A stretch of DNA of 64,000 bases from Thalassotalea euphylliae (lineage in GTDB: Bacteria; Pseudomonadota; Gammaproteobacteria; Enterobacterales; Alteromonadaceae). Positions 15,217 to 25,606 of this stretch are shown here, piece by piece. Below the pieces are notes generated by a model. That model did not search any database and was not told the origin of the DNA. It saw nothing but the letters and a program-made list of their open reading frames with translations. The position numbers and the translations under genes were made by a program. The first letter of the stretch is position 1. Every line of letters starts with the position of its first letter. The stretch lies in contig NZ_QUOV01000001.1 in assembly GCF_003390395.1 (NCBI RefSeq), forward strand, positions 2,852,001 through 2,916,000, given 5' to 3'.

Positions 15217-16593
15217 ATGATAAGTGTATTTGATATGTTTTCCATCGGTATCGGCCCTTCCAGCTCTCACACCGTTGGACCAATGCGAGCAGCAAAATTA
15301 TTTGCGGAACATTTAGCAGAGCATGCGCTAGTGGCGAAAACCGATCGCATTCGCTGTGAACTCTTCGGTTCGCTCGGTCAAACCGGAATTGGCCATGGCA
15401 CGGGTAAAGCGGTAATTCTTGGGCTTACTGGTCAAGCACCAGAAAGCATTCCAGTCGAGTCGATAGAGCAAATTCTTGCAGATACCGTTGCCAGTGAACA
15501 AATTAACTTGTTGGGCGAGCACAAAATAGCTTTTCCAAAAGCAAACGCGATTGTCTATCACCGCCGTAAAACCTTGCCTGCTCATGCCAATGCGATGACC
15601 CTTTACGCATACCATGCTGACGAGGTGATTTTTGAAGAAACTTATTACAGCATTGGTGGCGGTTTTATTGTCCAAGATTGCGACTTTGAAAAAGAAAAAG
15701 ACAAAGCGCTATCACTGCATACCAATATTAAACGGCCGCATATTTTTTCAACCGCTGACGAGTTAATTAAAGAAGCGAACGAAAAAGGGCTAAGCATCAG
15801 TACCATCATGATGAACAACGAGAAGTGTTTATCAGACGAAGCTTCTATCCGCACTGGTTTAGTTACCATATGGCAAGCAATGAAAGACAGCGTTGAGCGC
15901 GGTATGCGCACAGAAGGCATTTTACCCGGCGGTTTAAAAGTTAATCGTCGCGCCCCTGCCCTGCATCGCTCGTTATCAGTCGAGAATAACAACGATCCAC
16001 TAAGTGCCATGGACTGGGTGAATTTATTCGCACTGGCTGTAAATGAAGAAAATGCGGCGGGTAGTCGCGTAGTTACCGCACCGACCAATGGCGCTGCGGG
16101 CATTATTCCAGCTGTGCTTTGCTACTACGACAAGTTTATCAAACCAGTTACCGATGAAGACTGTATCCGCTATTTATTAACCGCCGCTGCAATCGGTATT
16201 TTGTACAAAACTAACGCGACCATCTCTGGTGCTGAAGGCGGCTGCCAAGCCGAAGTTGGTGTGGCTTGTTCAATGGCGGCGGGTGCCCTGACCGAAATCA
16301 TGGGAGGCTCACCGACACAAGTCGAAAATGCCGCCGAAATCGGCATGGAGCACAACCTTGGTTTAACCTGCGATCCCGTTGGTGGTTTAGTGCAAGTACC
16401 ATGTATTGAGCGTAACGCCATGGGCGCCGTAAAAGCCATTAATGCCTCACGCTTGGCTCTGCGCGGCACAGGCACGCATAAAGTTTCACTGGATAAAGTG
16501 ATTAAAACCATGTGGGATACCGGTAACGATATGAAAACTAAATACAAAGAAACGTCACGTGGTGGCTTGGCGGTAAATATTATCGAGTGTTAA
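15217..16593 (+). CDS. sdaA: L-serine ammonia-lyase (L-serine dehydratase), 458 aa
   Basis: Deaminates L-serine to pyruvate and ammonia with an Fe-S cluster rather than PLP. A single chain contains the beta domain (~3-155, starting [21 protein letters not shown]) and the alpha domain (~180-458). Cluster cysteines lie in CQAEVGVAC and [14 protein letters not shown], and the conserved [13 protein letters not shown] is intact. Length matches SdaA/SdaB (~455 aa). A 164-bp gap from nudL suggests it may have its own promoter. A strong terminator follows. SdaA is preferred over SdaB because of the pabB-nudL context. Confidence 0.92.
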   Translation: MISVFDMFSIGIGPSSSHTVGPMRAAKLFAEHLAEHALVAKTDRIRCELFGSLGQTGIGHGTGKAVILGLTGQAPESIPVESIEQILADTVASEQINLLGEHKIAFPKANAIVYHRRKTLPAHANAMTLYAYHADEVIFEETYYSIGGGFIVQDCDFEKEKDKALSLHTNIKRPHIFSTADELIKEANEKGLSISTIMMNNEKCLSDEASIRTGLVTIWQAMKDSVERGMRTEGILPGGLKVNRRAPALHRSLSVENNNDPLSAMDWVNLFALAVNEENAAGSRVVTAPTNGAAGIIPAVLCYYDKFIKPVTDEDCIRYLLTAAAIGILYKTNATISGAEGGCQAEVGVACSMAAGALTEIMGGSPTQVENAAEIGMEHNLGLTCDPVGGLVQVPCIERNAMGAVKAINASRLALRGTGTHKVSLDKVIKTMWDTGNDMKTKYKETSRGGLAVNIIEC

Positions 16594-16640
16594 CTAGCCG
16601 CCCAATCAAGTATAAAAAGCTAAGTATAAAAACTAGACAT

Positions 16641-16670
16641 AAAAAAAACGAGCATTAATGCTCGTTTTTG
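16641..16670 (+). terminator. Bidirectional terminator between sdaA and cysB
   Basis: The palindrome acgagcattaatgctcgt (16648-16665) is flanked by A-run on the left and T-run on the right, so it can end both the sdaA transcript and the converging cysB transcript. Confidence 0.88.
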
Positions 16671-16694
16671 GTTTGTGGTATCAACTTAGACTCA

Positions 16695-17678
<984 letters not shown>

Positions 17679-17953
17679 TTACCACATTGATTTTGAGTAT
17701 TTTTATTCCAAAAATATATACTTAAATACTGCAATATTCCATATTATTTTTAAAATTTTACAGCTTATAACAAAAGTTTAGCAAGCTTCCGCCATATTGC
17801 TTGGAGTTTTTACTGTTTTACCCATCTTCATTTGCAAGTAGCCGTATAAATTAGAATGTTTTTCCTAATTTCAGATATTTAGCGCTATGCTAAACAATAC
17901 AATTTTTGTAGACTGCTATAAGCTGTATCAGATTATTTAATTGAGAAAAAAAC

Positions 17954-18724
17954 ATGATAGCAATAATTGTCGGATTGATTATCGCACTCATTATTATTGT
18001 CGTAGTTGTGAGCGCAATCCAGCAACACAAAGAAAAAATGGAAGCTGAAAAGCGTGCACAAGTTGCCAAGCACAAAGCTATCATTGATGAAACAGAAGAG
18101 CTGATCATGGCAATGGCGTTACTGCCAGAGAACCCAACTGTTGTTGAAGTGCTAAGCCGCCGTAGCTTAAATGCAGCAAAAGCAATTGAGCAAATTATGC
18201 CTGAAATGAAAGGTGTTAAAGGCCGTATTCAAGAATTTGAAAATCGCTTAAAAGCGTCTGCTGATATGGCGGCAAGCAACAGTGGCAAAGAACAACAGTT
18301 CACCCTACCTGACAATGAACAACAGCTTGTGCAAATTCTACAATGCATTAAAAAGCTGCGCGCAACCTTAAAATCTGAGCAAAATAAAGGCGCATTGGAT
18401 GCTCAGGTATTTATGCAGCAAGACTTACGTTTAGACTCAATGCAGATCAAGATAAATATTGAGAGCTTACTTAAACGCGGTAACGCAGCATACTCAAAAG
18501 AAATGTTAGGCTCAGCTCGTCAATACTATGAAAAAGCCTTATCTTCGATTGATAATACGGCAAACCAAAATGAGTACACGCAAAGTAAAAAAGCTGAAAT
18601 TCAAGAAAAGCTGCAAGACATTACCAACGAATTGAAGAACACCAACGCTCGCGACGCAGAAAAGAAAGCCAAGAGCGAAGAGGACGATTTGGACTTGCTA
18701 TTCCAACCAAAGAAAAAGTGGTAA
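17954..18724 (+). CDS. Conserved hypothetical membrane-anchored coiled-coil protein, 256 aa
   Basis: I do not recognise a named family with certainty. A single N-terminal membrane helix (~2-22, rich in I/V) is followed by a long, mostly helical soluble region. Highly charged coiled-coil-like segments occur at ~24-55 and ~185-245, and a TPR-like stretch ALLKRGNAAYSKEMLGSARQYYEKAL-type sequence is visible around 170-200. The tail is acidic then basic (KSEEDDLDLLFQPKKKW). The layout suggests a protein tethered to the inner membrane with a cytosolic helical domain. ATG at 17954, monocistronic, with its own terminator. Confidence 0.8.
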   Translation: MIAIIVGLIIALIIIVVVVSAIQQHKEKMEAEKRAQVAKHKAIIDETEELIMAMALLPENPTVVEVLSRRSLNAAKAIEQIMPEMKGVKGRIQEFENRLKASADMAASNSGKEQQFTLPDNEQQLVQILQCIKKLRATLKSEQNKGALDAQVFMQQDLRLDSMQIKINIESLLKRGNAAYSKEMLGSARQYYEKALSSIDNTANQNEYTQSKKAEIQEKLQDITNELKNTNARDAEKKAKSEEDDLDLLFQPKKKW

Positions 18725-18747
18725 TAGCGAATTACCTTTCGAATACT

Positions 18748-18775
18748 AACAACCGGCCTAGCGCCGGTTGTTTTG
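18748..18775 (+). terminator. Terminator after the membrane-anchored coiled-coil gene
   Basis: A 10-bp stem aacaaccggc/gccggttgtt (18748-18757 and 18763-18772) with a 5-nt loop and a short T tract. Confidence 0.82.
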
Positions 18776-18860
18776 CTTTATGCACAGGCTTTTAAGGGAA
18801 ACAAAGTTTTCATATACTAGGCGCTTTACCTAATTATCATTAGTTGCTTTACCGCTCGTT

Positions 18861-19232
18861 GTGACAAAACATTCATCATCTACAATCGTGCTACCGTCGT
18901 TTTTACGTAAAACGATGAAAGCCTATGCACTTAAGGCCGCTATTCGTGAGTTTGGCTGTGAGCTCAACCGTATTGGTCGATCGCGCAATTGGCGCCTTAT
19001 TGCCGACAAATACCAACTCCAAGATATTATCGATTTTATTGAAGCCAATGATGAGCAAAGCTGGTTGTGGCTGGCAAAGCATTTGAAAGCCCAGCAAGAA
19101 ACACTAACACATGATGATTTAGTCTTTATCGCGAAACAAAATACGGGTATCACAGTTAATCAACTGATTGCAAAAACTGACTGTACTGCAGCACAAGCCA
19201 GACGTGTAATCGACGAGTTAGAGTTTCTTTGA
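18861..19232 (+). CDS. Conserved small protein, RRF-family-like annotation, 123 aa
   Basis: Resembles short proteins of Vibrio and Pseudoalteromonas that databases usually label 'ribosome recycling factor family protein', although it is unlike true Frr (present at 41850). Features: N-terminal STIVLPSFLRKT, then ALKAAIREFGCELNRIGRSRNWRL, a Trp-rich SWLWLAKHL, and a C-terminal winged-helix-like DDLVFIAKQNTGITVNQLI...QARRVIDELEFL. The GTG at 18861 gives the IVLPSF N-terminus that I associate with the family; an internal ATG at 18915 would remove it. Real function unknown. Confidence 0.72.
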   Translation: MTKHSSSTIVLPSFLRKTMKAYALKAAIREFGCELNRIGRSRNWRLIADKYQLQDIIDFIEANDEQSWLWLAKHLKAQQETLTHDDLVFIAKQNTGITVNQLIAKTDCTAAQARRVIDELEFL

Positions 19233-19461
19233 TTTAGGTGAATTAGATTTAAGCAGACCTACCCTATTCACTCCTTGTCGCTTTCCCCCGCATCCCCCCT
19301 CAAGAACAATCTACAAAACATTTAGCCTTTATAATCATTCACTTAAAAAATTTTAGCCTCTTGTACATTTCTTATTAGTAATGCTCGTTGTGCAGTTTTG
19401 CTTTACAAAAAATCATACCAACACTATAGTGACATCAAATTGATATCACTTAGAGGTGTTT

Positions 19462-20319
19462 ATGAAAGAAAAAGTAGGATTTTCACTCAATGGTTATTTA
19501 GCGGCGCTGATATTACTGGCGCTACAAGTGCTATCGGTGATCAGTTTAATCAGCTATGCAGATCAGCCTAGCGCGCCAATTGGCAGTATTTTATTCATCC
19601 TGATTGTCGGTGTTTGTTGGCCAGGCTTATTTATTATTCAACCTAATCAAGCCAAGGTAATGACCTTCTTTGGCAGTTACGTTGGCACAGTTAAACACAG
19701 CGGTTTGCGTTGGACGATTCCGTTATTTGTGCGCCGCAATATTTCACTTCGTATTCGTAACTTTGAAAGCGGCCAGCTTAAGGTTAATGACAATCACGGT
19801 AACCCGATTGAAATTGCCGCAGTCGTTGTTTGGGCAGTAGATGACACCGCAGAAGCGGTATTTGAAGTGGATGATTACGAGAGTTACGTCAGCATTCAAA
19901 GTGAAGCGGCATTGCGTAATATGGCAACGACCTACCCGTATGACCTGCACGAAGGTGATGCTGTCGCGCTACGTAGCCATCCTAAAGAGGTTTCTGAGTC
20001 GTTAAAAACAGAAATTCAGCAACGCTTAGATAAAGCTGGCGTACATGTGTTGGAAGCGCGAATCAGTCATTTGGCCTATGCACCAGAAATTGCCAGTGCT
20101 ATGCTCCAACGCCAGCAAGCGTCAGCAATTGTCGCAGCACGCAGTAAAATAGTTGAAGGTGCTGTTGGTATGGTCGAAGCTGCGCTAGCAAAATTGTCAG
20201 AAAAAGAGATAGTTGACCTAGATGAAGAGCGTAAAGCAGCGATGGTGAGTAATTTATTGGTAGTGCTGTGTGGCGAGCATAATACTCAACCTGTGATTAA
20301 TGCTGGTAGTCTTTATTAG
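19462..20319 (+). CDS. SPFH/Band 7 domain membrane protein, 285 aa
   Basis: Stomatin/prohibitin-type protein. Two hydrophobic helices (~11-31 and ~39-59) are followed by [20 protein letters not shown], the usual start of an SPFH domain (~55-230), with [15 protein letters not shown] and [32 protein letters not shown] typical of the family; the latter is a helical assembly region. I chose the ATG at 19462 because agagg lies 5 nt upstream; a GTG two codons earlier overlaps that ribosome site. SPFH proteins form large rings or microdomains in the membrane. It is followed 38 bp later by a ribbon-helix-helix-like protein, a pairing I have seen repeatedly. Confidence 0.88.
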   Translation: MKEKVGFSLNGYLAALILLALQVLSVISLISYADQPSAPIGSILFILIVGVCWPGLFIIQPNQAKVMTFFGSYVGTVKHSGLRWTIPLFVRRNISLRIRNFESGQLKVNDNHGNPIEIAAVVVWAVDDTAEAVFEVDDYESYVSIQSEAALRNMATTYPYDLHEGDAVALRSHPKEVSESLKTEIQQRLDKAGVHVLEARISHLAYAPEIASAMLQRQQASAIVAARSKIVEGAVGMVEAALAKLSEKEIVDLDEERKAAMVSNLLVVLCGEHNTQPVINAGSLY

Positions 20320-20357
20320 CCGTTGGCATCCGTTGGTACTAATCACTAGGAGATATT

Positions 20358-20585
20358 ATGGCAGCGAAGAAAAGCTTTCCACTGCGCATTAACCCAGACG
20401 TGCTAGCCGCAACACAGCGCTGGGCAGACGATGAATTGCGCAGTGTTAACGCCCAAATTGAATATCTGCTTAGGGATGCGCTGATTAAATCTGGGCGAAT
20501 TAAACTCGTTCAGCAAGTAGTGACCGAAATTGAAGTCTTGGATACAAGCACTACTGACAGTAAGAAAGAAAAGAGCACCAAATAA
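20358..20585 (+). CDS. Arc/MetJ-type ribbon-helix-helix-like protein, 75 aa
   Basis: Small protein with the pattern [20 protein letters not shown] (beta strand then helix) followed by [16 protein letters not shown] (second helix), which fits a ribbon-helix-helix fold like Arc. Such proteins bind DNA as dimers. A good ribosome site (aggag, 7 nt upstream) supports the ATG at 20358. It is in the same transcript as the SPFH gene and ends at a shared terminator. It may regulate that gene, or act with it in the membrane complex; neither is shown by the sequence. Confidence 0.8.
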   Translation: MAAKKSFPLRINPDVLAATQRWADDELRSVNAQIEYLLRDALIKSGRIKLVQQVVTEIEVLDTSTTDSKKEKSTK

Positions 20586-20623
20586 AAGAGTAAAGAAATA
20601 GCTCAATAAAAAATAAAGTAATA

Positions 20624-20657
20624 AAAAAGGAGTGAGTTGGCCAACTCACTCCTTTTT
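20624..20657. terminator. Strong bidirectional terminator (SPFH unit / astB)
   Basis: A perfect 17-bp palindromic arm pair (aaaaaggagtgagttgg and its complement, 20624-20657). T-runs are present in both directions, ending the SPFH unit and the converging astB gene. Confidence 0.9.
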
Positions 20658-20695
20658 AGGTTTTGACCCGTCCTAAATAAGGCTGTTTTATAAGC

Positions 20696-22045
20696 CTACT
20701 GCTGGAAACGATATACACTACCTAGCGCTAAAATTTGCGTTAATTCATCAAGTGCCGTGCGCGATTCTGTGACTAACGCAGGGTCACGTAAATCATCGAA
20801 CGTTAACTGGTCGCGATAATGCTTATCAACCCAAGCATTTAATTCTGCAAACTTAGCATCCGTTAATAAACATTGCTGGTTAACGGCATTCACTTCTTGC
20901 TCGTTCATCGCTACTCGCAAACGCAAGCATGCTGGGCCACCACCATTTTTCATACTTTCGTTCACATCAAAGTAGTGAACTTGCTTGATTGGTGTATTAA
21001 GCGTCACTAATTCATCTAAGTAAGCTTTTACGCTTGGGTTATCATGACAGTGCATTGGCGCAATGATGGCCATTTCGCCAGATGGCAAGGTAATAATCTG
21101 CGTGTTAAATAAGTAAGTGCTAACACAATCAGCAACGGATACTTGCTCAGTTTTAACCTCAACCGCGTGTAACTCGCCACCAAACTTAGTGCGCAGTTCG
21201 TTTAGGAACAGCTCGGTATCAAGGAATGCTTCTTGGTGATAGAAAAGCACATTTTGGTTACCAACAGCGATCACATCGTTATGGAAGACACCTTGGTCAA
21301 TTACGTCTGGGTTTTGCTGTACATAAACAGTTTGGGCGTCAGACAAGCCATGTAAACGCGCCACGGCTTTACTTGCTTCGATAGTTTGGCGAGCGGGGAA
21401 TTTACTCGGCGTGGGCTTGTTGCGGTTAAAGGCGTAACGACCAAATGTGAAGATCTCCACACCTGCTTCATGATAATCACCACATAGGCGCGTATGGTTT
21501 GCCGCACCTTCATCACCAAAGTGATCATTGTCTGGTAAGTGTTGGTGATGTACGAAGTGGTTTTCGTCGTTAAATGTCGCTTTTAAAATATTGCCTGTCG
21601 TATCTGGCTCTAATGAACGGTGAAACTTATTGGTTAAGTTGGCAGGAGTAAAATGTACCTTACCATCAGCAGTGTCAGCCGCCGGCGATACTGTTGCAGC
21701 ATTGGCTGTCCACATGCTTGATGCTGAACAACAAGCTGACAAAAGTGCTGGTGCTTGCTTGTAGGCAGCTTCCAATACTTGCGCATCACTGCCGGTAAAG
21801 CCAAGGCGACGTAGTGCATACATATCAGGACGTTCTTGCGGCGCTAAAATACCTTGTGTCATCCCCATATCATGCAAGGCTTTCATCTTTTTCAAACCTT
21901 GCTTAGCCGCTTGTTTCGGGCTAGAGGTGTCATTAGCATTGCTTAACGACGCAACATTACCTTCCGACAATCCAGCGTAGTTATGGGTTGGGCCAACCAA
22001 GCCATCAAAGTTAACTTCTTTGCTGTTTACTAGCTTTGTATTCAT
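20696..22045 (-). CDS. astB: N-succinylarginine dihydrolase (AstB), 449 aa
   Basis: Second enzyme of the arginine succinyltransferase (AST) pathway: hydrolyses N2-succinylarginine to succinylornithine, CO2 and ammonia. Opens [25 protein letters not shown], the family hallmark, and has the catalytic segments MHCHDNPSV and [12 protein letters not shown] (the Cys nucleophile is in the latter). Length normal (~445 aa). No other ast gene is in the window, so the pathway genes are split. ATG at 22045 with a good site (aggag, 6-7 nt upstream). An ArgR-like box lies ~66 bp upstream. Confidence 0.95.
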   Translation of the reverse strand: MNTKLVNSKEVNFDGLVGPTHNYAGLSEGNVASLSNANDTSSPKQAAKQGLKKMKALHDMGMTQGILAPQERPDMYALRRLGFTGSDAQVLEAAYKQAPALLSACCSASSMWTANAATVSPAADTADGKVHFTPANLTNKFHRSLEPDTTGNILKATFNDENHFVHHQHLPDNDHFGDEGAANHTRLCGDYHEAGVEIFTFGRYAFNRNKPTPSKFPARQTIEASKAVARLHGLSDAQTVYVQQNPDVIDQGVFHNDVIAVGNQNVLFYHQEAFLDTELFLNELRTKFGGELHAVEVKTEQVSVADCVSTYLFNTQIITLPSGEMAIIAPMHCHDNPSVKAYLDELVTLNTPIKQVHYFDVNESMKNGGGPACLRLRVAMNEQEVNAVNQQCLLTDAKFAELNAWVDKHYRDQLTFDDLRDPALVTESRTALDELTQILALGSVYRFQQ

Positions 22046-22107
22046 TATTACTCCTAATTTTGACGGCTTTTATTCACTATGAGTTGCGCGTTAATTGCTA
22101 GCTTGTC

Positions 22108-22125
22108 ACCGAATGTTTATTCAAT
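22108..22125 (-). promoter_or_regulatory. ArgR-like box upstream of astB
   Basis: gaatgtttattca (22111-22123) matches the ARG-box core TGAATnnnnATTCA on the minus strand (tgaataaacattc) with one mismatch at the edge. It is placed ~66 bp before the astB start, where an ArgR activator or repressor could act. Judged by eye only. Confidence 0.4.
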
Positions 22126-22515
22126 TGCTTAGCGGAAAAATAATTTGCAAAAATTGCGCGCATTACACTAAACATCACTAACAATCATGACTAAATAATG
22201 TTCAAGATATAGCACAACGCCTAACTTTTGCGTTTCATTTACGCTTTTGACACTCAACCTAATACACAGAGAAGATTTGTCTAGCTGCACTTTTTAAACG
22301 GATAAGGTAACAATCCGCACTAAAATTTGAAGGTTATTATGCCTTTTTTTACTGGTTTACCAAAGTTAAATTGGCTAACAGAAAGCCCTAAACCCCTTAT
22401 TTTAAAAGGGCTCAAGCAAGCTCTATGCATAATTATTCATGTGCCGATGATATTAATTCTTTCCTTATTAGTGCAATTCAACAGCCATCACAAAGTGGCA
22501 AATCATAAAAACAGA
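22126..22515. other. Intergenic stretch with no supported gene
   Basis: AT-rich region between astB and the symporter gene. A possible ATG at 22339 with aagg upstream opens an 88-codon frame, but that frame reads through the terminator at 22516-22536 and into the antisense strand of the symporter gene, so I do not accept it as a gene. Otherwise only promoter-like AT-rich sequence is seen. Confidence 0.5.
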
Positions 22516-22540
22516 AAAGCCGCAATAAGCGGCTTTTTAT
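22514..22540 (-). terminator. Terminator of the dicarboxylate/amino-acid symporter gene
   Basis: Stem aaagccgc/gcggcttt (22516-22523 and 22529-22536), 5-nt loop, T-runs on both strands. It lies 30 bp beyond the symporter stop. Confidence 0.82.
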
Positions 22541-22566
22541 ATTCGTTTTGGCTTGCTGTTTTCAGC

Positions 22567-23754
22567 TTATGCTTGGGCTTTTGTTTCGCCTTGTGCATCA
22601 GCTAGGCCCTGCTCGCCAGCGAATTTATCAACCCATAAAGCAATAGCACCATCACCAGTAACATTACACGCCGTACCGAAGCTATCTTGCGCTAAGTAAA
22701 GAGCAATCATCAGTGCTAATGCTGCATCGGTGAAACCTAGCATAGTGCCGAGTAAACCAAGTGCTGACATCACCGCACCACCTGGTGCGCCTGGCGCAGC
22801 AATCATGGTTACCCCTAGCATTAAAATAAACGGCACCATGCCGCCAATACCCGGTAAGGCAATTTCAGGCGTTAATAACATGACCGCAGTCGCACAAGTT
22901 ACGATGGTAATGGTTGAGCCACTTAAGTGAATTGATGCACAAAGTGGCACGGTAAAGTTAGCAATACCATCGCGTACTTTGTTTTCTTTGGTCGCACGAA
23001 GTGACACTGGAATTGTTGCTGCGCTCGACATTGTACCTAGCGCGGTAAAATAAGCCGGAAGCATGTTTTTTAAGAGGCTAAGCGGTGATTTACCCATGGC
23101 TGCGGCACTACCGATATATAGCACTGAAATCCATAACCAATGCATCACAATCGCCAGCACTAACACTACACCAAAAGTTTTCAATGTTGAGAATACCGTG
23201 CCATCCACCGTCATTTCCGCAAATACACCGGCAATGTAAAGCGGTAAAGCTGGAATAATTACCTTACTTAAGAGTACTTCTACAATATCACGCGCCTCAT
23301 TAATGCCCTTACGCAGGCTAGTCGCATTGATTGCACTAATACCGATACCTAAAATAAAGGCTAACGCTAACGCCGTCATCACTTCAAAAAGCGGCGGGAT
23401 ACTAATATCGATAAAGCCTTTGAGCTTTTCGCCTTCCGCGGCAGCTTCCAAGGCATTACCCGACACTAAGCTCGGTAAAATTGAGCTAGCAATTAGAAAC
23501 GCTAACGTACCGGCTACTATGGTTGAGCCGTAGGCTAAACCGACGGTTTTACCCAGCAGCGAGCCTGAGCCTTGCGGCAAAGATGCGATACCGCTGGCAA
23601 TATAGAACAGAATAATCAGTGGGATGGTAAATTTGATCAGCTGGCCAATCAGGGTTTGCGCCGTAAACAGTAGTTGAACAATAAAATCTGGCGCGTAAAG
23701 GCCAATTAGCATACCGCCAATGATACCGGCGATTAGTTTAATGACTAGGTTCAT
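22567..23754 (-). CDS. Dicarboxylate/amino acid:cation symporter (DAACS, SDF family), 395 aa
   Basis: Inner-membrane Na+ or H+ symporter of the GltP/DctA/SstT superfamily. Visible: N-terminal helices, a serine-rich re-entrant loop (LGTMSSAATIPVSLRAT, ~240-256), the TM7 motif NFTVPLCASIHLSGS (~267-281) and the TM8 region APGAPGGAVMSALGLLG. These line the substrate site in the family. The protein is slightly short (GltP ~437 aa). ATG at 23754. A MITE sits immediately upstream (23801-23960), only 46 bp from the start codon, so the promoter region has been altered or supplied by it. Substrate not determined. Confidence 0.9.
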   Translation of the reverse strand: MNLVIKLIAGIIGGMLIGLYAPDFIVQLLFTAQTLIGQLIKFTIPLIILFYIASGIASLPQGSGSLLGKTVGLAYGSTIVAGTLAFLIASSILPSLVSGNALEAAAEGEKLKGFIDISIPPLFEVMTALALAFILGIGISAINATSLRKGINEARDIVEVLLSKVIIPALPLYIAGVFAEMTVDGTVFSTLKTFGVVLVLAIVMHWLWISVLYIGSAAAMGKSPLSLLKNMLPAYFTALGTMSSAATIPVSLRATKENKVRDGIANFTVPLCASIHLSGSTITIVTCATAVMLLTPEIALPGIGGMVPFILMLGVTMIAAPGAPGGAVMSALGLLGTMLGFTDAALALMIALYLAQDSFGTACNVTGDGAIALWVDKFAGEQGLADAQGETKAQA

Positions 23755-23800
23755 GGATGATCTTCTCTCTGGAACAATATTTTTGTTGTTATGGAACTTA

Positions 23801-23960
23801 TACCAATTTCAATAAATACTTGATCATTCTGGCTGGTTAAAATGCTCATTAACTGCGTTGTTATTTTTGAAATTAGAACAACTAGTTACCAAAAAACAAC
23901 GCCTTGTTTATGAACCTTTTTCCTACGCCATAATTGATCAACTAATTAATTCAATTGGTA
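23801..23960 (+). mobile_element. 160-bp MITE, copy A
   Basis: The element starts taccaattt and ends aattggta, with longer imperfect inverted ends (ttgatca at 23820-23826, tgatcaa nearer the right end). TTA is found directly outside both ends (23798-23800 and 23961-23963), consistent with a 3-bp target duplication. It has no coding capacity. A copy in the opposite orientation at 48052-48211 has the same length and differs at about 5 positions. Confidence 0.88.
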
Positions 23961-24004
23961 TTATAAAAATCTTATGCAAGGCATTCTAACGTGTTTTTTA
24001 ACTG

Positions 24005-25438
24005 CTATGCACGTGCTTGCCACTCAAGTGCAAGGTAAACCGCTTTTTTACCTTCAGCTTTTGGCAAGAAAGGCTGACAAATAAAGTAGCCTGGAATCGT
24101 TACTAGCTCAAGCTCCCCTGCTTCTGAATTCGCAAAAACAAACGGCATTCGCTTGCGCTGCCATGGCGTAATGTTAAGCTCTTGTAATACCTTTTTCATC
24201 GAACGTGAATGGGCACGATAATCCGGCAGAATTTTAGGGTTATGATGATTAAACTGAATAACAAGCTTATTAACGGAATCCGGTATCGCAATCACTAAGC
24301 TAGTTGGCTTCCCATTTTCTTTTGTTGCATTATTTACAGTATCGGGCACTTGTAGTTTGGTAACCACTAACTTACCTAAGCCATCCGGTAGTTCAACCGT
24401 TTGTGCATTGCTAGCTAGATCCACCACCCTAATTTCGTCAGTAAATTCACTCACATCTGCAAAGCTTGATGTAAAAAACAACTGGCCTTTATAGCGCCGT
24501 GCCCAAACATTACCTAGCTTAACTTCTGGCACTTTATCTTCTGCCACATTAAGTTGCTGATAAAGCTGTTGCAGCTGCGCTTGCGATGGCATTTGAATAG
24601 CTTCGCCCCTAGGCATTGTTAATTTAGCTGAAAGAAAGTAGCGAATAAGGTTATTGAAGCGTGCTTCGCTAAGCTTAGCGAGTTTTTCTATGGCTAAACC
24701 GGCTTCGTAACCAAAACTTGCTAAGTCTTGCGCGGCAAGTTCATCTACTAATTGCTGGTTTTGCTGGCAAAGCTCAGCACTGCGCGCCGCGGCTTGGCTA
24801 AATGCAGGCCAACGTGCAGTTAAGCTAGGAATAACTTCATTGCGCAAGAAGTTGCGATCGTAACGATTATCGGCATTTGACTCATCGGTTACCCAAGCTA
24901 GGTTATGATTGCTTGCATAGCTTTCAATATCAATGCGTGAAACCGATAGCAATGGCCGACACAGCTTGTGCTGCGCTAAATCGCTCTCACTTGCCATTGC
25001 CCCTAAGCCTTTAACGCCTGAGCCACGTTTAAGTGCCAACAACATAGTTTCTAGCTGATCATCAATATGGTGCCCCGTGAGTATTAGAGCAGGTTTTTCA
25101 CTGGCAGCTGTTAACGCTTGATATCTCGCCTCGCGCGCCAAGGCTTCAATACTTTCGCCACTATCCAGTGCTAAGCTGACTTTGACCACATTAAGGGCAA
25201 CACCACGGCGCTGACATTCCTGCTCAGCAAATTGCTGCCAGTTATCGGCATTAACACTTAAGCCGTGGTGAATATGGCAAACTAGCAAATCGCGTACGCT
25301 CGCTTGTTGCTCCTCTACTATTTGGCAAACCAAATCCAGCAATACTTGTGAGTCAGCGCCGCCACTGTAGCCAACGATCACAGGGTATTCTGGATATTTG
25401 CTAAAGAGTTGTCGAAGTTTATCAAGCGCAGTATTCAT
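24005..25438 (-). CDS. tilS: tRNA(Ile)-lysidine synthase (TilS), 477 aa
   Basis: Essential enzyme that attaches lysine to C34 of the tRNA-Ile with CAU anticodon, changing it to read AUA. The N-terminal PP-loop ATPase domain has SGGADS at residues 25-30, followed by HIHHGL and LTGHHIDDQLETMLLALKRGSG. Central and C-terminal TilS domains include the acceptor-stem-binding C-terminal region with YRAHSRSMKKVLQELNITPWQRKRMP-type sequence (~410-436). Length is slightly above E. coli (432 aa). Downstream of accA, as in E. coli, but separated by a terminator, so it needs its own promoter. Confidence 0.93.
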   Translation of the reverse strand: MNTALDKLRQLFSKYPEYPVIVGYSGGADSQVLLDLVCQIVEEQQASVRDLLVCHIHHGLSVNADNWQQFAEQECQRRGVALNVVKVSLALDSGESIEALAREARYQALTAASEKPALILTGHHIDDQLETMLLALKRGSGVKGLGAMASESDLAQHKLCRPLLSVSRIDIESYASNHNLAWVTDESNADNRYDRNFLRNEVIPSLTARWPAFSQAAARSAELCQQNQQLVDELAAQDLASFGYEAGLAIEKLAKLSEARFNNLIRYFLSAKLTMPRGEAIQMPSQAQLQQLYQQLNVAEDKVPEVKLGNVWARRYKGQLFFTSSFADVSEFTDEIRVVDLASNAQTVELPDGLGKLVVTKLQVPDTVNNATKENGKPTSLVIAIPDSVNKLVIQFNHHNPKILPDYRAHSRSMKKVLQELNITPWQRKRMPFVFANSEAGELELVTIPGYFICQPFLPKAEGKKAVYLALEWQARA

Positions 25439-25481
25439 AAAGGAAAGATCGGAAAAATAGCAATAAGTGACAGATTAACAA

Positions 25482-25508
25482 TAAAAAAAGCGGCTTAATA
25501 GCCGCTTT
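25482..25508 (-). terminator. Terminator of the accA end of the long operon
   Basis: Stem aagcggct/agccgctt (25489-25508) with T7 on the minus strand (complement of 25482-25488). It lies ~94 bp past the accA stop codon. Confidence 0.85.
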
Positions 25509-25560
25509 TCGTGATTAGATTCGCTTTGCCTAAAGTTAACCGGCTTGCTAAGGTCTATCT

Positions 25561-25606
25561 GGCCTAGCTCGATTTATTTGGCCTAGCTCTATCTATTTGG
25601 CCTAGC
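25561..25606. repeat. Three 19-bp-spaced repeats at the 3' end of accA
   Basis: ggcctagc occurs at 25561, 25580 and 25599 with similar spacers (ctc-atttattt type). The last copy overlaps the accA stop codon; the two others lie in the 3' untranslated region. It looks like a local tandem duplication. Confidence 0.65.

Noticed and set aside
22327..22605. Possible small membrane protein gene on the plus strand (ATG at 22339 with aagg upstream)
   Set aside because: It reads through a clear terminator hairpin (22516-22536) and ends in the antisense strand of the symporter gene; codon use is unconvincing.
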